Shown in pieces: positions 54,486 to 63,015 of a DNA stretch of 64,000 nucleotides. The stretch comes from an uncultured Ruminococcus sp. (GTDB lineage Bacteria > Bacillota > Clostridia > Oscillospirales > Acutalibacteraceae), in the NCBI GenBank assembly GCA_900543095.1, contig UQQD01000009.1, positions 1 through 64,000 of the forward strand. The letters run 5' to 3'. The notes under the pieces were generated by a model. It was not told where the DNA came from. It made no database searches and saw nothing but the letters and a program-made list of their open reading frames with translations. The first letter of the stretch is position 1. Every line of letters starts with the position of its first letter. Both the position numbers and the translations under genes were made by a program.

Positions 54486-54531
54486 AAAAAACAACTCTGT
54501 TACTTTGCATACTTACAGACGTAACAGAGTT
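54486..54531 (-). terminator. terminator of the aminotransferase gene
   Basis: AACTCTGTTAC (54493-54503) and GTAACAGAGTT (54521-54531) form an 11-bp stem. T runs flank both sides (minus TTTTTTG, plus TTTTTTT slightly further), with the minus-strand aminotransferase gene ending upstream. Confidence 0.85.
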
Positions 54532-54628
54532 ATTATAAGATTTTTTTATAAAAAAGTCAATGGAAACACAAACATTTGATTAAAAAATATTTATTTTCAT
54601 CAAAATTGCTCGAATTATTTTTCACTTA

Positions 54629-55909
54629 TCACATTGAAAGCAGTTTTTCGCACGCCGCAAGCCTTGTGCATACGCAGAAAACGTCCATTGCTGTCTGAAG
54701 CTCGTCATTAGGCGGGAACGACGGCGCAATACGGATGTTTTTGTCGTCGGGATCCTTGCCGAGTGGATATGTTGCACCGGCTCCGGTAAGTATCACGCCT
54801 GCCTCCTTACAAAGAGCAACAACTCTCTTTGCGGTACCGGGAAGCACGTCAACGCTGACAAAATAGCCGCCGTTAGGTTCGGTCCAATCGCCGATATTGC
54901 AGGGCTTCAGCTCTTTTGCAAGCGTATTGACAACAATCTCAAACTTAGGCTTCAGCACCTTTTTGTGAAGCTGCATATGCTTTAGCATACCGTCATAGTT
55001 CTTAAAAAATCTGATATGACGAAGCATATTAAGCTTGTCATAGCTGATTATCTCATAATTATAACGCTCGGTAAATACATTCATATTTGCATTTGAAGCC
55101 GCCATTGCCGCAACTCCTGCACCGGGGAAGGTGATTTTTGAAGTTGAACAGAAGATTATCGGCATATCTTCACTGCCTGCCTTTACGCACTCGTCATATA
55201 TGTTAAGCAGGGTATCGGGGGTGTCGCTGAGGTCGTGAATGCAATAAGCATTGTCCCACATTATTCTGAAATCCTTTGCGGCGGGCTTTAATGCGGCAAA
55301 ACGTCTGACGGTTTCGTCGCTGTAGGTTATGCCCTGGGGATTTGAGTACTTAGGCACGCACCAAATGCCCTTAATTGTGTCGTCGCTCTCAACAAGCTTT
55401 TCAACAATATCCATATCGGGACCGTTCGAGGTCATAGGAACCGGAATCATTTCAAAACCGTAATACTCGGTTATTCCGAAATGACGGTCATAACCGGGGA
55501 CAGGACAAAGGAATTTTCTGTTTTTTACTTCATACCAAGGCTTACAGCCGTCAACTATCGGTTTCGTCATCATACAGGAAATCGTGTCAAACATCATATT
55601 AAGACTTGAGCTTCCGCCCACCATTACGTTTTGATAATTTACACCGAGCATTTCGCCGAACAGCCTGCGGCATTCGTCAATTCCTTTAAGAACACCGTAG
55701 TTGCGGCAGTCCATGCCGTCTTCGCCGATAAAATCGGACTTGCTGTTTATTACGTCAAGAAGTCCGAGAGAAAGATCAAGCTGTTCTTTTCCCGGTTTTC
55801 CCCTTGCCATATTAAGGCTTAGCTTTTTGCCCTTGGTTTCTTCAAACAGCTTTTCCAAAGACGAATATTCTTTTTCAAGCATATGCTTATCGCTTTTTAA
55901 ATAATCCAT
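54629..55909 (-). CDS. aspartate aminotransferase, MocR-type (class Ic)
   Basis: The 426-residue PLP enzyme belongs to the PF12897-type aminotransferases, which transaminate aspartate/2-oxoglutarate. Evidence is LSLNMARGKPGKEQLDLS, PKYSNPQGITYSDETV, the DNAYCIHDL motif, and the Schiff-base lysine in CSTSKITFPGAGVAAM. No DNA-binding domain is fused, so it is an enzyme rather than a MocR regulator. Monocistronic, with terminators on both sides. Confidence 0.9.
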   Translation of the reverse strand: MDYLKSDKHMLEKEYSSLEKLFEETKGKKLSLNMARGKPGKEQLDLSLGLLDVINSKSDFIGEDGMDCRNYGVLKGIDECRRLFGEMLGVNYQNVMVGGSSSLNMMFDTISCMMTKPIVDGCKPWYEVKNRKFLCPVPGYDRHFGITEYYGFEMIPVPMTSNGPDMDIVEKLVESDDTIKGIWCVPKYSNPQGITYSDETVRRFAALKPAAKDFRIMWDNAYCIHDLSDTPDTLLNIYDECVKAGSEDMPIIFCSTSKITFPGAGVAAMAASNANMNVFTERYNYEIISYDKLNMLRHIRFFKNYDGMLKHMQLHKKVLKPKFEIVVNTLAKELKPCNIGDWTEPNGGYFVSVDVLPGTAKRVVALCKEAGVILTGAGATYPLGKDPDDKNIRIAPSFPPNDELQTAMDVFCVCTRLAACEKLLSM

Positions 55910-56018
55910 TTTGCTCTCCCTTTAATTCATTATTGCAAAATTCAGTTTAAACCATAAGTATATTGTAATACACACAGTAAAAAAATGCAAGTGCTTTTTG
56001 TAAATCCTGCATTTTTGT

Positions 56019-56073
56019 TCAAAAAAACAGACTCACGCCCATTTAACGAAAAAAACTTGGTGAGTCTGTTGTT
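56019..56073 (-). terminator. terminator of the polysaccharide co-polymerase/kinase operon
   Basis: AACAGACTCAC (56026-56036) and GTGAGTCTGTT (56060-56070) form an 11-bp stem; the minus strand then reads TTTTTTT. Confidence 0.85.
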
Positions 56074-56116
56074 TATTTGAATTGTAACTGCCGAGTTAGG
56101 CTGTTGTTGCTATAGG

Positions 56117-56839
56117 CTAATAATACTGATAATAAGAATAATTTCTCTTGCCGTTTCTGTTTTTGCTGATGTCACAGCCGACTTTGATTAAGCCAAGCAC
56201 CTTTGAATCGGCAAGCTTTATGCTGTTAAGTAAGTTGCGTATATCGCCGTGAGTAGTTGAGCCCTCCCTGATAACCACAACAAAGCCTGAAATATGATCC
56301 TTCAGAAGCAATGCGTCGGACACTATTCCGATGGGCGGAGTATCAAGAATTATATAGTCATACTCACTGTCAAGTCGATTAAGAAGCTCCGAAAACCGTG
56401 ACGAGCACAAAAGCTCGGACGGATTAGGCGGTATCGTACCGGCTGACAAAATGTCAAGATTCGGCAAAATATCATGGTTGACAACTTCGTCAAACGTCAC
56501 CATTTTTCCGATAACATTTGAAAGGCCGGATGTGTTATCCAATTTAAAAATATTATGGGCGTTAGGACGTCTGAGGTCACAGTCAATAAGCAAAACCTTC
56601 TTCTCCATTTTTGAAAAAGAGATTGCAAGATTTGCCGAAACCGTGCTTTTTCCCTCGCCTTTTGAGTGGCTCGTTACGGCAAAAATTTTTTTATCGTCAG
56701 CTGAAAGAGAAAACATTATATTGGTTCTGGCAAGCTTGTATGACTCAACAATGGCAAACTTGCTCTTTTCAGACAGTTCAATTCTTTGGGAAGATGATTT
56801 TTTAGACTTTTTTGATTTGTTAAACAGCTTAATATTCAT
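56117..56839 (-). CDS. BY-kinase (CpsD/CapB-type tyrosine kinase)
   Basis: The 240-residue cytosolic ATPase has Walker A SHSKGEGKST (57-66), Walker A' LLIDCDLRRP, Walker B DYIILDTPPIG and a C-terminal tyrosine cluster NYSYYQYY. It is a bacterial tyrosine kinase that pairs with a Wzz-like membrane activator, here encoded 10 bp upstream. Such pairs control capsule or exopolysaccharide chain length and export. No glycosyltransferases are in the window. Confidence 0.92.
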   Translation of the reverse strand: MNIKLFNKSKKSKKSSSQRIELSEKSKFAIVESYKLARTNIMFSLSADDKKIFAVTSHSKGEGKSTVSANLAISFSKMEKKVLLIDCDLRRPNAHNIFKLDNTSGLSNVIGKMVTFDEVVNHDILPNLDILSAGTIPPNPSELLCSSRFSELLNRLDSEYDYIILDTPPIGIVSDALLLKDHISGFVVVIREGSTTHGDIRNLLNSIKLADSKVLGLIKVGCDISKNRNGKRNYSYYQYY

Positions 56840-56849
56840 ACTTTATCAC

Positions 56850-57536
56850 CTACTCAGATTTTTCAAAATCCGGAATCTCTGCAAATACCGGAAGGTCATA
56901 CATCATTTGCAGATTATCATCAGGCTTAACGGTGGTGTCGATAAGTTCAAGCAATATTGAAATCAGGCACGCAGCTGCCAAGCCTACAAAAAGTCCGATA
57001 AGCGTGTTTTTCAGGTTGTCAGGTCCGTAAGGAGAAGCGGGAATCTTTGCTGACCTTATCGAACCGATCTGACCGTAATCAAAATGGTTGTGGAAAACAT
57101 CCTCGGCTGCTTTTGCAATATTGTTTGCAACATCGGCACATTTTTCGGGGTCCGTACCGTCAACGGAAATTGTAATAAAAAACGTATCCGTATTAACGGA
57201 AATTACTACATTGCATCCGTCGTAAAGAGACGTGATTTCATCGGAATTCTGAAATAATGTTACGCATATGTTTGCGAGATTTGTAGAACCGTTTATATCG
57301 GAACCGTAAATTTTCTTTGCCTGTTCGTTGGATCCCTCTGAATTATTGACGTTTGCTTTATCTGATTTGCTGTAGTTTTGTACATAAATCATTGCGGAAG
57401 TATTGTACATCGGCGTTACAATTACCTTTGAATACAAAAAAAACAGCAAACCGACTACAAGAGTCGTAAGAATAATAAACTTGATTCGCTGCAGGAGAAT
57501 ATTTATTATCTTTTGTACCGTGACATTTTTTGTCAT
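56850..57536 (-). CDS. Wzz-type polysaccharide co-polymerase (CpsC/CapA-like)
   Basis: The 228-residue protein has a cytosolic start, TM1 (FIILTTLVVGLLFFLYSKVI), an extracytoplasmic domain of about 130 residues, the PASPYGPDNLKN proline motif and TM2 (LIGLFVGLAAACLISILLEL). The C-terminal tail is where the BY-kinase docks. It has a long structured 5' leader (57537-57715). Confidence 0.9.
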   Translation of the reverse strand: MTKNVTVQKIINILLQRIKFIILTTLVVGLLFFLYSKVIVTPMYNTSAMIYVQNYSKSDKANVNNSEGSNEQAKKIYGSDINGSTNLANICVTLFQNSDEITSLYDGCNVVISVNTDTFFITISVDGTDPEKCADVANNIAKAAEDVFHNHFDYGQIGSIRSAKIPASPYGPDNLKNTLIGLFVGLAAACLISILLELIDTTVKPDDNLQMMYDLPVFAEIPDFEKSE

Positions 57537-57720
57537 TTTATATACCCCTTTATATTTAAATCAGAGCAATGCTCTGCTTTGCTCAAAGAAAACATAGCCT
57601 GCGAAAGATTGCAAACAGTGCAAAGGAGCGTTAACTCCTTAGGGTTTCGGTGAAAAAAGATAACTTCCACTGAAATTACGAAACACTCCCGCCGCCTAAC
57701 AGGCGATTGATATTTATATT
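57537..57720 (-). promoter_or_regulatory. structured 5' leader of the Wzz/BY-kinase operon
   Basis: The gene-free stretch upstream of wzz contains several short inverted repeats: CAGAGCA-ATGCTCTG near 57563-57578, AAGGAG-CGTTAA-CTCCTT near 57620-57641, and GCCT-AACA-GGC near 57694-57704. The region further upstream is AT-rich with TATAAT-like boxes. It could be a regulatory leader RNA or a dispersed palindromic element. Confidence 0.4.
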
Positions 57721-57769
57721 TAAATTATATTATATATCGTCAAAGTAATAATTCTGTATTGGAATAAAA

Positions 57770-57797
57770 ACAAAAAAGGGAGGCAAAAGCCTCCCTA
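57770..57797 (-). terminator. terminator of oadG-oadB
   Basis: GGGAGGC (57778-57784) and GCCTCCC (57789-57795) form a perfect 7-bp stem with a 4-nt loop; the minus strand continues TTTTTTG. Confidence 0.92.
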
Positions 57798-57805
57798 AAT
57801 TTTTA

Positions 57806-59041
57806 TCAAACGACATTCAAAAGAACGCCTGCGGCAACGGCTGAACCGATAACACCTGCAACGTTCGGTCCCATTGCGTGCATAAGCAGGAAGTTTCCGG
57901 GATTCTCCTGCTGACCTACCCTCTGAGATACACGGGCAGCCATAGGTACGGCCGAAACGCCTGCCGAACCGATAAGCGGATTTACCTTTCCGCCCGAAAG
58001 TTTGTACATAATCTTGCCGAAAAGCACGCCGAAAGCAGTACCCATACAAAAAGCTACCAAGCCCAAAACAATAATCTTAATTGTGCTTAGGGTCAGGAAG
58101 TTCTGTCCGGAAGCCGTAGCTCCTACGGTAGTACCGAGGAAGATTGTGATAATATTCATAAGCTCGTTTTGTGCTGCCTTTGCGATTCTGTCAACAACAC
58201 CCGATTCCTTGAACAGGTTACCGAGCATAAGCATACCTACAAGCGGTGCAGCGTCCGGCAGGAAAATTGAGATAAGGATTACAACAATAACAGGGAACAT
58301 AATTTTTTCAAGCTTTGAAACGGGACGAAGCTGTTCCATAACTACCGCACGTTCCTTTTTGGTTGTAAGAGCCTTCATTATAGGCGGCTGAATAATCGGT
58401 ACAAGCGCCATATACGAGTATGCGGCGATAGCGATTGAGCCGAGAAGATGCGGAGCAAGCTTTGTGGTAACGTAAATAGCCGTAGGACCGTCAGCACCGC
58501 CGATGATTCCTATAGCGCCCGATTCCGCAGGCGTAAATCCGAGGAAAATAGCTCCGATAAAGGTAACAAAAATACCGATCTGAGCGGCAGCGCCGAGTAT
58601 AAGGCTCTTCGGGTTTGCAATAAGCGGGCCGAAGTCTGTCATACAGCCGATACCCAAGAAGATAAGCGGCGGATAGATACCGAGCTTGACACCCTGATAG
58701 AGATAATAGAGCAAACCGCCGTAGGTGGTGTTTTCAACATACGTTACACCGTCGATTACCGTCTGAGCGTGTCCCGAAACCGCAACGCCCTGTTCGGCGC
58801 ACTGTTCGAGAGTCAAAAGGTTGTTGACAGGCGGGCTCATTATAGGCGGATAAAGGTTTACAAGCAGCATACCGAACGCAATAGGCAAAAGCAAAAGCGG
58901 TTCGTACTGTTTTTTGATTGCAAGATAAAGCAAAACGATTGATACGCCTATCATTATATAGTTTTGCCAATTAAGCGACTGCAAACCGGAACTTTGATAG
59001 AGTCCGACAATAGCTTCCCAAAAGCCGTTTATAATTTCCAT
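57806..59041 (-). CDS. oadB: Na+-pumping decarboxylase beta subunit (OadB/GcdB type)
   Basis: The 411-residue membrane protein is the Na+-translocating beta subunit of biotin-dependent decarboxylases (oxaloacetate, methylmalonyl-CoA or glutaconyl-CoA). It has about ten membrane segments and the Na+-binding signature GGADGPT (181-187), with GATASGQNFL and GGKVNPLIGSAGVSAVPMAA nearby. The carboxyltransferase and biotin carrier subunits are not adjacent; the gamma subunit is upstream. The specific substrate therefore stays open. Confidence 0.92.
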   Translation of the reverse strand: MEIINGFWEAIVGLYQSSGLQSLNWQNYIMIGVSIVLLYLAIKKQYEPLLLLPIAFGMLLVNLYPPIMSPPVNNLLTLEQCAEQGVAVSGHAQTVIDGVTYVENTTYGGLLYYLYQGVKLGIYPPLIFLGIGCMTDFGPLIANPKSLILGAAAQIGIFVTFIGAIFLGFTPAESGAIGIIGGADGPTAIYVTTKLAPHLLGSIAIAAYSYMALVPIIQPPIMKALTTKKERAVVMEQLRPVSKLEKIMFPVIVVILISIFLPDAAPLVGMLMLGNLFKESGVVDRIAKAAQNELMNIITIFLGTTVGATASGQNFLTLSTIKIIVLGLVAFCMGTAFGVLFGKIMYKLSGGKVNPLIGSAGVSAVPMAARVSQRVGQQENPGNFLLMHAMGPNVAGVIGSAVAAGVLLNVV

Positions 59042-59064
59042 AATTCTATATCGTCCTCTCTTTC

Positions 59065-59505
59065 TTAAAACGGGCGTGTATTATCAAACACACCTGCGTT
59101 TGCCCACGCAGAACGTCCGGAATTTGACTTCTTTATGCTCTTTACTCTCACCTTTTGTGAAGAACCGTACATTGAAGAAACAGCCGCCGATATTACGGCA
59201 ACAACCTCCTCGGGTACTCCGTCGTCGGCAGTCTGAGCCTGTACCGACGTTTTTTCGGGCTGAGCGGGAGCCGAAGCCTCATTTGTTTCAACACTCTCTT
59301 TAAGCTTTTTATTCTTTCGTTCGGTAGCCGCAGTCTGAGCCTTTTCTATCACAAAACCGAAAAGCATTATTATGCCTATCAGCAGCAAAAGTACAGAAAA
59401 GACCACGACAAAACCCGTAAGTATAACCTTTGCCGCTTCAATGCCTTTTTCGGCAAGCGATAGCTCGGCAGCGGTAATAAATGAATTTATGGATGAAAGA
59501 TTCAT
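59065..59505 (-). CDS. OadG-like gamma subunit of Na+-pumping decarboxylase
   Basis: From ATG 59505 the protein is 146 residues. It has one N-terminal membrane helix (ILTGFVVVFSVLLLLIGIIM), a variable linker rich in Ala, Glu and Gln, a helix EEVVAVISAAVSSM and a C-terminal SAWANAGVFDNTRPF, as in OadG family proteins. It precedes oadB by 23 bp. The longer frame to 59562 adds residues without family support; the ribosome site GGGGGC is only moderate. Confidence 0.75.
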   Translation of the reverse strand: MNLSSINSFITAAELSLAEKGIEAAKVILTGFVVVFSVLLLLIGIIMLFGFVIEKAQTAATERKNKKLKESVETNEASAPAQPEKTSVQAQTADDGVPEEVVAVISAAVSSMYGSSQKVRVKSIKKSNSGRSAWANAGVFDNTRPF

Positions 59506-59652
59506 AAAAAAGCCCCCATATCTGTAATTGCATACACGATTATTATACGTTATTATGTGCATTTTTTCAATAACAAATATGGGGAGAATATTTTTTTGTT
59601 GAATTTAACAAATTTTTCGGGTTTGCAAAAAAATAATTTGTCAAGGATACTT

Positions 59653-61131
59653 TTACAGTATTATGCAAATCAAGCCGTTGCAGCCGTCGTTGATAATTTT
59701 TTCTATGGTTTCGCCTATTCTGCGGCGTGCGTCGGCAGGCATACGGTAGAGCTTATTGTGCAGTCCCTCGTTTACAAGCTCGTGAACGGATTTGCCGAAT
59801 ATATTGCTTTCCCATATCTTTTCGGGATTTTCTTCAAACTCCTTGAGCAAATAAGACACAAGCTCCTCCGACTGCTGTTCGGAGCCTACTATCGGCGTGA
59901 CCTCGGTCTTTGTTTCGACTTTCATCATATGAATAGACGGTGCGCTTGCTTTCAGGCGTATTCCGTACTTACCGCTCTGCTTTATAATCTGAGGTTCTTC
60001 AAGCGACAATTCGTCAATCGTCGGCATTACTATGCCGTAGCCGGTTTCTTTTACCTGGTCGTACGCCTGCGCTATTTTGTCAAACTCCTTTTTCTTTTGC
60101 GAAAGGTCATTTATACAGTTCAGTAGCGCACATTCGTCTTTGATTTCCAGCCCCGTCTGCTCGGACAAAACGCGATAGAACAGATTCGGCGCTATTGATA
60201 CAGCCATCGAAGCCGTTCCTCTGCCCAAATCAAGCCCCGCAATTCTGACATCGGTAACAAATTCACATTCAGATATTTCTCGGATAGTTTGCTGTACCTC
60301 ACGAATTTTTTCAATTTTCTTTGCGGAATCCTTGATACACTCAAACAGCGATGACTTCAGCCAGTGAGCCTTATTAAGCTGTACCACCCACTTTGGAATA
60401 TCCACCTTTATCTCACGGATAGGAAATTCAAACAAAAGCTGTGCCAAAATCCGCTTTATCTCGTTCTCGCTCAGCTCCATACAGCTTACAGGCAAAACGG
60501 GGACTTCATACTGCTTTGACATTTCGTCGGCAAGGGATATTGCCCGCTCGCTTTCCGGCTCGGCTGAATTCAGGAGTATGATAAACGGTTTGTTTATCGC
60601 CTTGAGTTCGTTTACTACACGCTGTTCGCTTTCAACATAATCCTCACGGGGAATCTCGGAAAACGAACCGTCCGTTGTTATGACAAGACCTATTGTAGAA
60701 TGGTCGGTGATTACCTTTTTTGTACCGATTTCCGCAGCGTCGTCAAAGGGTATTTCGGTATCTGACCACGGAGTTTTTACCATTCTCGGCATATCTTCTT
60801 CGTTGTAGCCGATGGCACTGTCAACAATATAGCCTACGCAGTCAATCATACGGACTTTAAAGGTCGCATTGTTTCCAAGGTTTATTTCAACCGATTCCTC
60901 GGGGATAAACTTTGGCTCGGTAGTCATTATCGTTTTGCCTGCCGAGGACTGCGGAAGCTCATCAACCGTGCGTTTGTAAATGCTTTCGTCTTTTATGTTC
61001 GGCAAAACAAGTGCGTCCATAAAACGCTTTATAAAAGTTGATTTACCTGTTCTTACCGGTCCGACTACGCCTATGTACACATCGCCGTCGGTTCGCCGGG
61101 AAATGTCCTGATATACGTTTCTTTCCTCCAT
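59653..61131 (-). CDS. spoIVA: stage IV sporulation protein A, spore coat ATPase
   Basis: SpoIVA is the ATP-hydrolysing scaffold that polymerises on the forespore to form the basement layer of the coat, recruited by SpoVM. The 492-residue protein matches end to end: YQDISRRTDGDVYIGVVGPV, Walker A GPVRTGKS (24-31), then ITDHSTIGLVITTDGSFSEI and a C-terminal NDGCNGLICIIL. Key nucleotide-binding residues are intact. It follows sipL by 12 bp. Expression is expected from a mother-cell sigma-E promoter. Confidence 0.97.
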   Translation of the reverse strand: MEERNVYQDISRRTDGDVYIGVVGPVRTGKSTFIKRFMDALVLPNIKDESIYKRTVDELPQSSAGKTIMTTEPKFIPEESVEINLGNNATFKVRMIDCVGYIVDSAIGYNEEDMPRMVKTPWSDTEIPFDDAAEIGTKKVITDHSTIGLVITTDGSFSEIPREDYVESEQRVVNELKAINKPFIILLNSAEPESERAISLADEMSKQYEVPVLPVSCMELSENEIKRILAQLLFEFPIREIKVDIPKWVVQLNKAHWLKSSLFECIKDSAKKIEKIREVQQTIREISECEFVTDVRIAGLDLGRGTASMAVSIAPNLFYRVLSEQTGLEIKDECALLNCINDLSQKKKEFDKIAQAYDQVKETGYGIVMPTIDELSLEEPQIIKQSGKYGIRLKASAPSIHMMKVETKTEVTPIVGSEQQSEELVSYLLKEFEENPEKIWESNIFGKSVHELVNEGLHNKLYRMPADARRRIGETIEKIINDGCNGLICIIL

Positions 61132-61143
61132 CGTTCTACCCTC

Positions 61144-62673
61144 CTATATTCTCGGCACAAGCAGCATTTGTGCGCTGTCAAGCACCATATCGTCAAGTGA
61201 ATTTTCGGTTTTGAGCATATCAAGACGTGTGTTGTGAGATTTCGCTATGCTCCAAAGATTCTCTCCTCTGCCCGCAAAATAAAGCGTCAGGGCACATTTT
61301 TCGGGGATTATCGGCTTATCTTCAAACACTTCAACATCTGACACTGCCTTAAAGGTTTCCTGTTTTATGCCGCAGGCTGTGATTTTAAGCTCACATCGTA
61401 TTTCAACGGTGTTGTCGTCGGCAAGTCTGAAGCTTATGCTTGAAGCACGGACGCAAAGATTTTTAAGGGAATTACAATCTCCCGCCGAGCTTACTATATG
61501 CTCGTAATCCGACGAACGTTCGATAAATACGGGAAAATTCTCCTCATTAAGCGCAAGCATACATATATTAAGCTTGCCCGATACTTTTACACCGTCGTCG
61601 GTTTCGGTACAATCGGACGATACAACGTCTGCGTAAATATCAAGAATTTTTGTTATCTTGCCGTCGTCAACCTTGACGGAAAGCTTCTGCATACTGCCTT
61701 CGTTTATCGGCGTTACCTCGCTTTGAAATCTGAGCTGTTCAAACTGAGGACTTGACGAGCAATGCACGGAATATGCGTCGGTGATTATTTCTTCATCGTT
61801 TACAAGATAACCCTCTTCGGTCACGCAGAGCTTAACGTCAAGCACTACGGCGGGCTTTTCGGACAGCATATCGTTTTTCAGCCGCAGGTCATATGACATT
61901 ATCTCGCAGGTAACGCTGTTTATGGTATCCTCGTCAATTCCCTCGCAGTCGATTATCTGATTAAACGGCAAAAGGTAATCTATCTTTCCCGTTGCACCTG
62001 TTTCAACATCGGAAAGATAGAACATTTTAAGGTTTATCTCACCGTTCACCATAAGCTTGCCCGTTACCGCCTTGGTATCGGTAATGCTTACGGTCACGTT
62101 TGAATAAAGTATGGTTTCTATGGCAGGCTTGTCGGCAACCGAAATTTCCTCGCAAACATTGAACTGCTCCTGGCAAAACGACTTTAAATCGGCGCATCTT
62201 GCCGATACTCTCAGAGCTTCAAGCGCGTCGTCCGAGGGGGTGTAGATGTTGGTTCGGCTTGTTGAAAACACCTTTGCATACAGTGAAAACGCCCCGTGCA
62301 TAACAAGACGTCGGGGGCTTAAAGCCCTGCAATTTATGTATTCAGGCTTGGTTTTTGTGATTATGACAGGATTGTCGGGCGTTTCTTTAACAGAAAAGCT
62401 CTGAGAAAAATTAACGCTTTGCTCGCAGCAGCGAATAGTTTTGTTGATGCTCTCAACATAAAGCACGGTAACAACGCAATAGCCGTCAACCTGAAGCTGA
62501 CCTCCCGACAGGGATTTTGACTGTATTTTTGGCGTCAGCGTGCATTTTAAAATTTTTTCAATATCCGGACAATAATCGGGTAATGTCAAATCCACATCTG
62601 CAAGCTGTTCGGCAACCGTATCAAGCACTGTTACGGGGGTGCAGAATGAACGGTTATCCTGATTAAACTCCAT
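61144..62673 (-). CDS. sipL: SipL-like coat morphogenesis protein (SPOCS/DUF3794 + LysM)
   Basis: The 509-residue protein has DUF3794/SPOCS repeats (VTVLDTVAEQLADVDLTLPD and two similar later blocks) and a C-terminal LysM domain (LTLYFAGRGENLWSIAKSHN to the LLVPRI end, about 462-509). This architecture is that of SipL, which in C. difficile binds SpoIVA through its LysM domain and is needed for coat encasement. Its gene here sits immediately upstream of spoIVA. The strong AAAGGAGAG ribosome site and a possible sigma-E-like box precede it. Confidence 0.9.
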   Translation of the reverse strand: MEFNQDNRSFCTPVTVLDTVAEQLADVDLTLPDYCPDIEKILKCTLTPKIQSKSLSGGQLQVDGYCVVTVLYVESINKTIRCCEQSVNFSQSFSVKETPDNPVIITKTKPEYINCRALSPRRLVMHGAFSLYAKVFSTSRTNIYTPSDDALEALRVSARCADLKSFCQEQFNVCEEISVADKPAIETILYSNVTVSITDTKAVTGKLMVNGEINLKMFYLSDVETGATGKIDYLLPFNQIIDCEGIDEDTINSVTCEIMSYDLRLKNDMLSEKPAVVLDVKLCVTEEGYLVNDEEIITDAYSVHCSSSPQFEQLRFQSEVTPINEGSMQKLSVKVDDGKITKILDIYADVVSSDCTETDDGVKVSGKLNICMLALNEENFPVFIERSSDYEHIVSSAGDCNSLKNLCVRASSISFRLADDNTVEIRCELKITACGIKQETFKAVSDVEVFEDKPIIPEKCALTLYFAGRGENLWSIAKSHNTRLDMLKTENSLDDMVLDSAQMLLVPRI

Positions 62674-62722
62674 ATTTATCTCTCCTTTTGTTTTTATACT
62701 AAAATATATTACCTCCCTAATT

Positions 62723-62751
62723 AATTTATGACTTGATTACGTTAAAAATAT
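62723..62751 (-). promoter_or_regulatory. possible sigma-E-like promoter of sipL
   Basis: Minus strand ATATT (62747-62751), 16-bp spacer, CATAAATT (62723-62730) loosely resembles the sigma-E pattern ATATT..CATACAAT. One base longer spacing and imperfect match keep this tentative. Confidence 0.3.
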
Positions 62752-62773
62752 GTAAGTAACTATCGCATTAAGC

Positions 62774-62905
62774 GCAGAGCAAAGAGCAAAAGCAAAAGCT
62801 AAGTGCTGTTTCGATTTAAATTCGCAATCAGCACCAACTGTGTTACGCAGGCAATAACCTTTGCTTTTTTATCTGAAATTCAAAAGCAGTTGCTCTTCGC
62901 TCTGC
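62774..62905. other. long imperfect inverted repeat with inner hairpin between spoVM and sipL
   Basis: GCAGAGCAAAGAGCAA (62774-62789) pairs, with one mismatched dinucleotide, with TTGCTCTTCGCTCTGC (62890-62905). Inside, GTGCTG (62803-62808) pairs with CAGCAC (62829-62834). No ORF is present. It could be a structured RNA, a terminator/attenuator for the spoVM transcript, or a dispersed element. Confidence 0.45.
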
Positions 62906-62923
62906 ATCTAAATGCGGCGTCAC

Positions 62924-63013
62924 TTAAATAGACTGAGGTATCTTTTTTATTCCGTAAATTTTACGCAGAATCGGTCCGAAAAATTTTGGGTTTACAATAA
63001 GTACAACTTTCAT
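62924..63013 (-). CDS. spoVM: SpoVM-like 29-residue membrane-curvature peptide
   Basis: ATG 63013 follows CGGAGG at 5 nt and encodes 29 residues. The pattern M1-K2, I6, P9-K10-F11, G13, I15, R17, G21 matches the B. subtilis SpoVM amphipathic helix at ten of the first 21 positions, including the key Pro9. SpoVM embeds in the convex outer forespore membrane and recruits SpoIVA. The context (sipL and spoIVA downstream on the same strand) strongly supports the call. N8 and P14 differ from the Bacillus peptide. Confidence 0.85.
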   Translation of the reverse strand: MKVVLIVNPKFFGPILRKIYGIKKIPQSI

Positions 63014-63015
63014 AA

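Noticed and set aside
57725..57760. Overlapping TATAAT boxes upstream of the Wzz operon
   Set aside because: TATAAT occurs by chance in such AT-rich DNA and no -35 element of reasonable quality stands at 16-18 bp.
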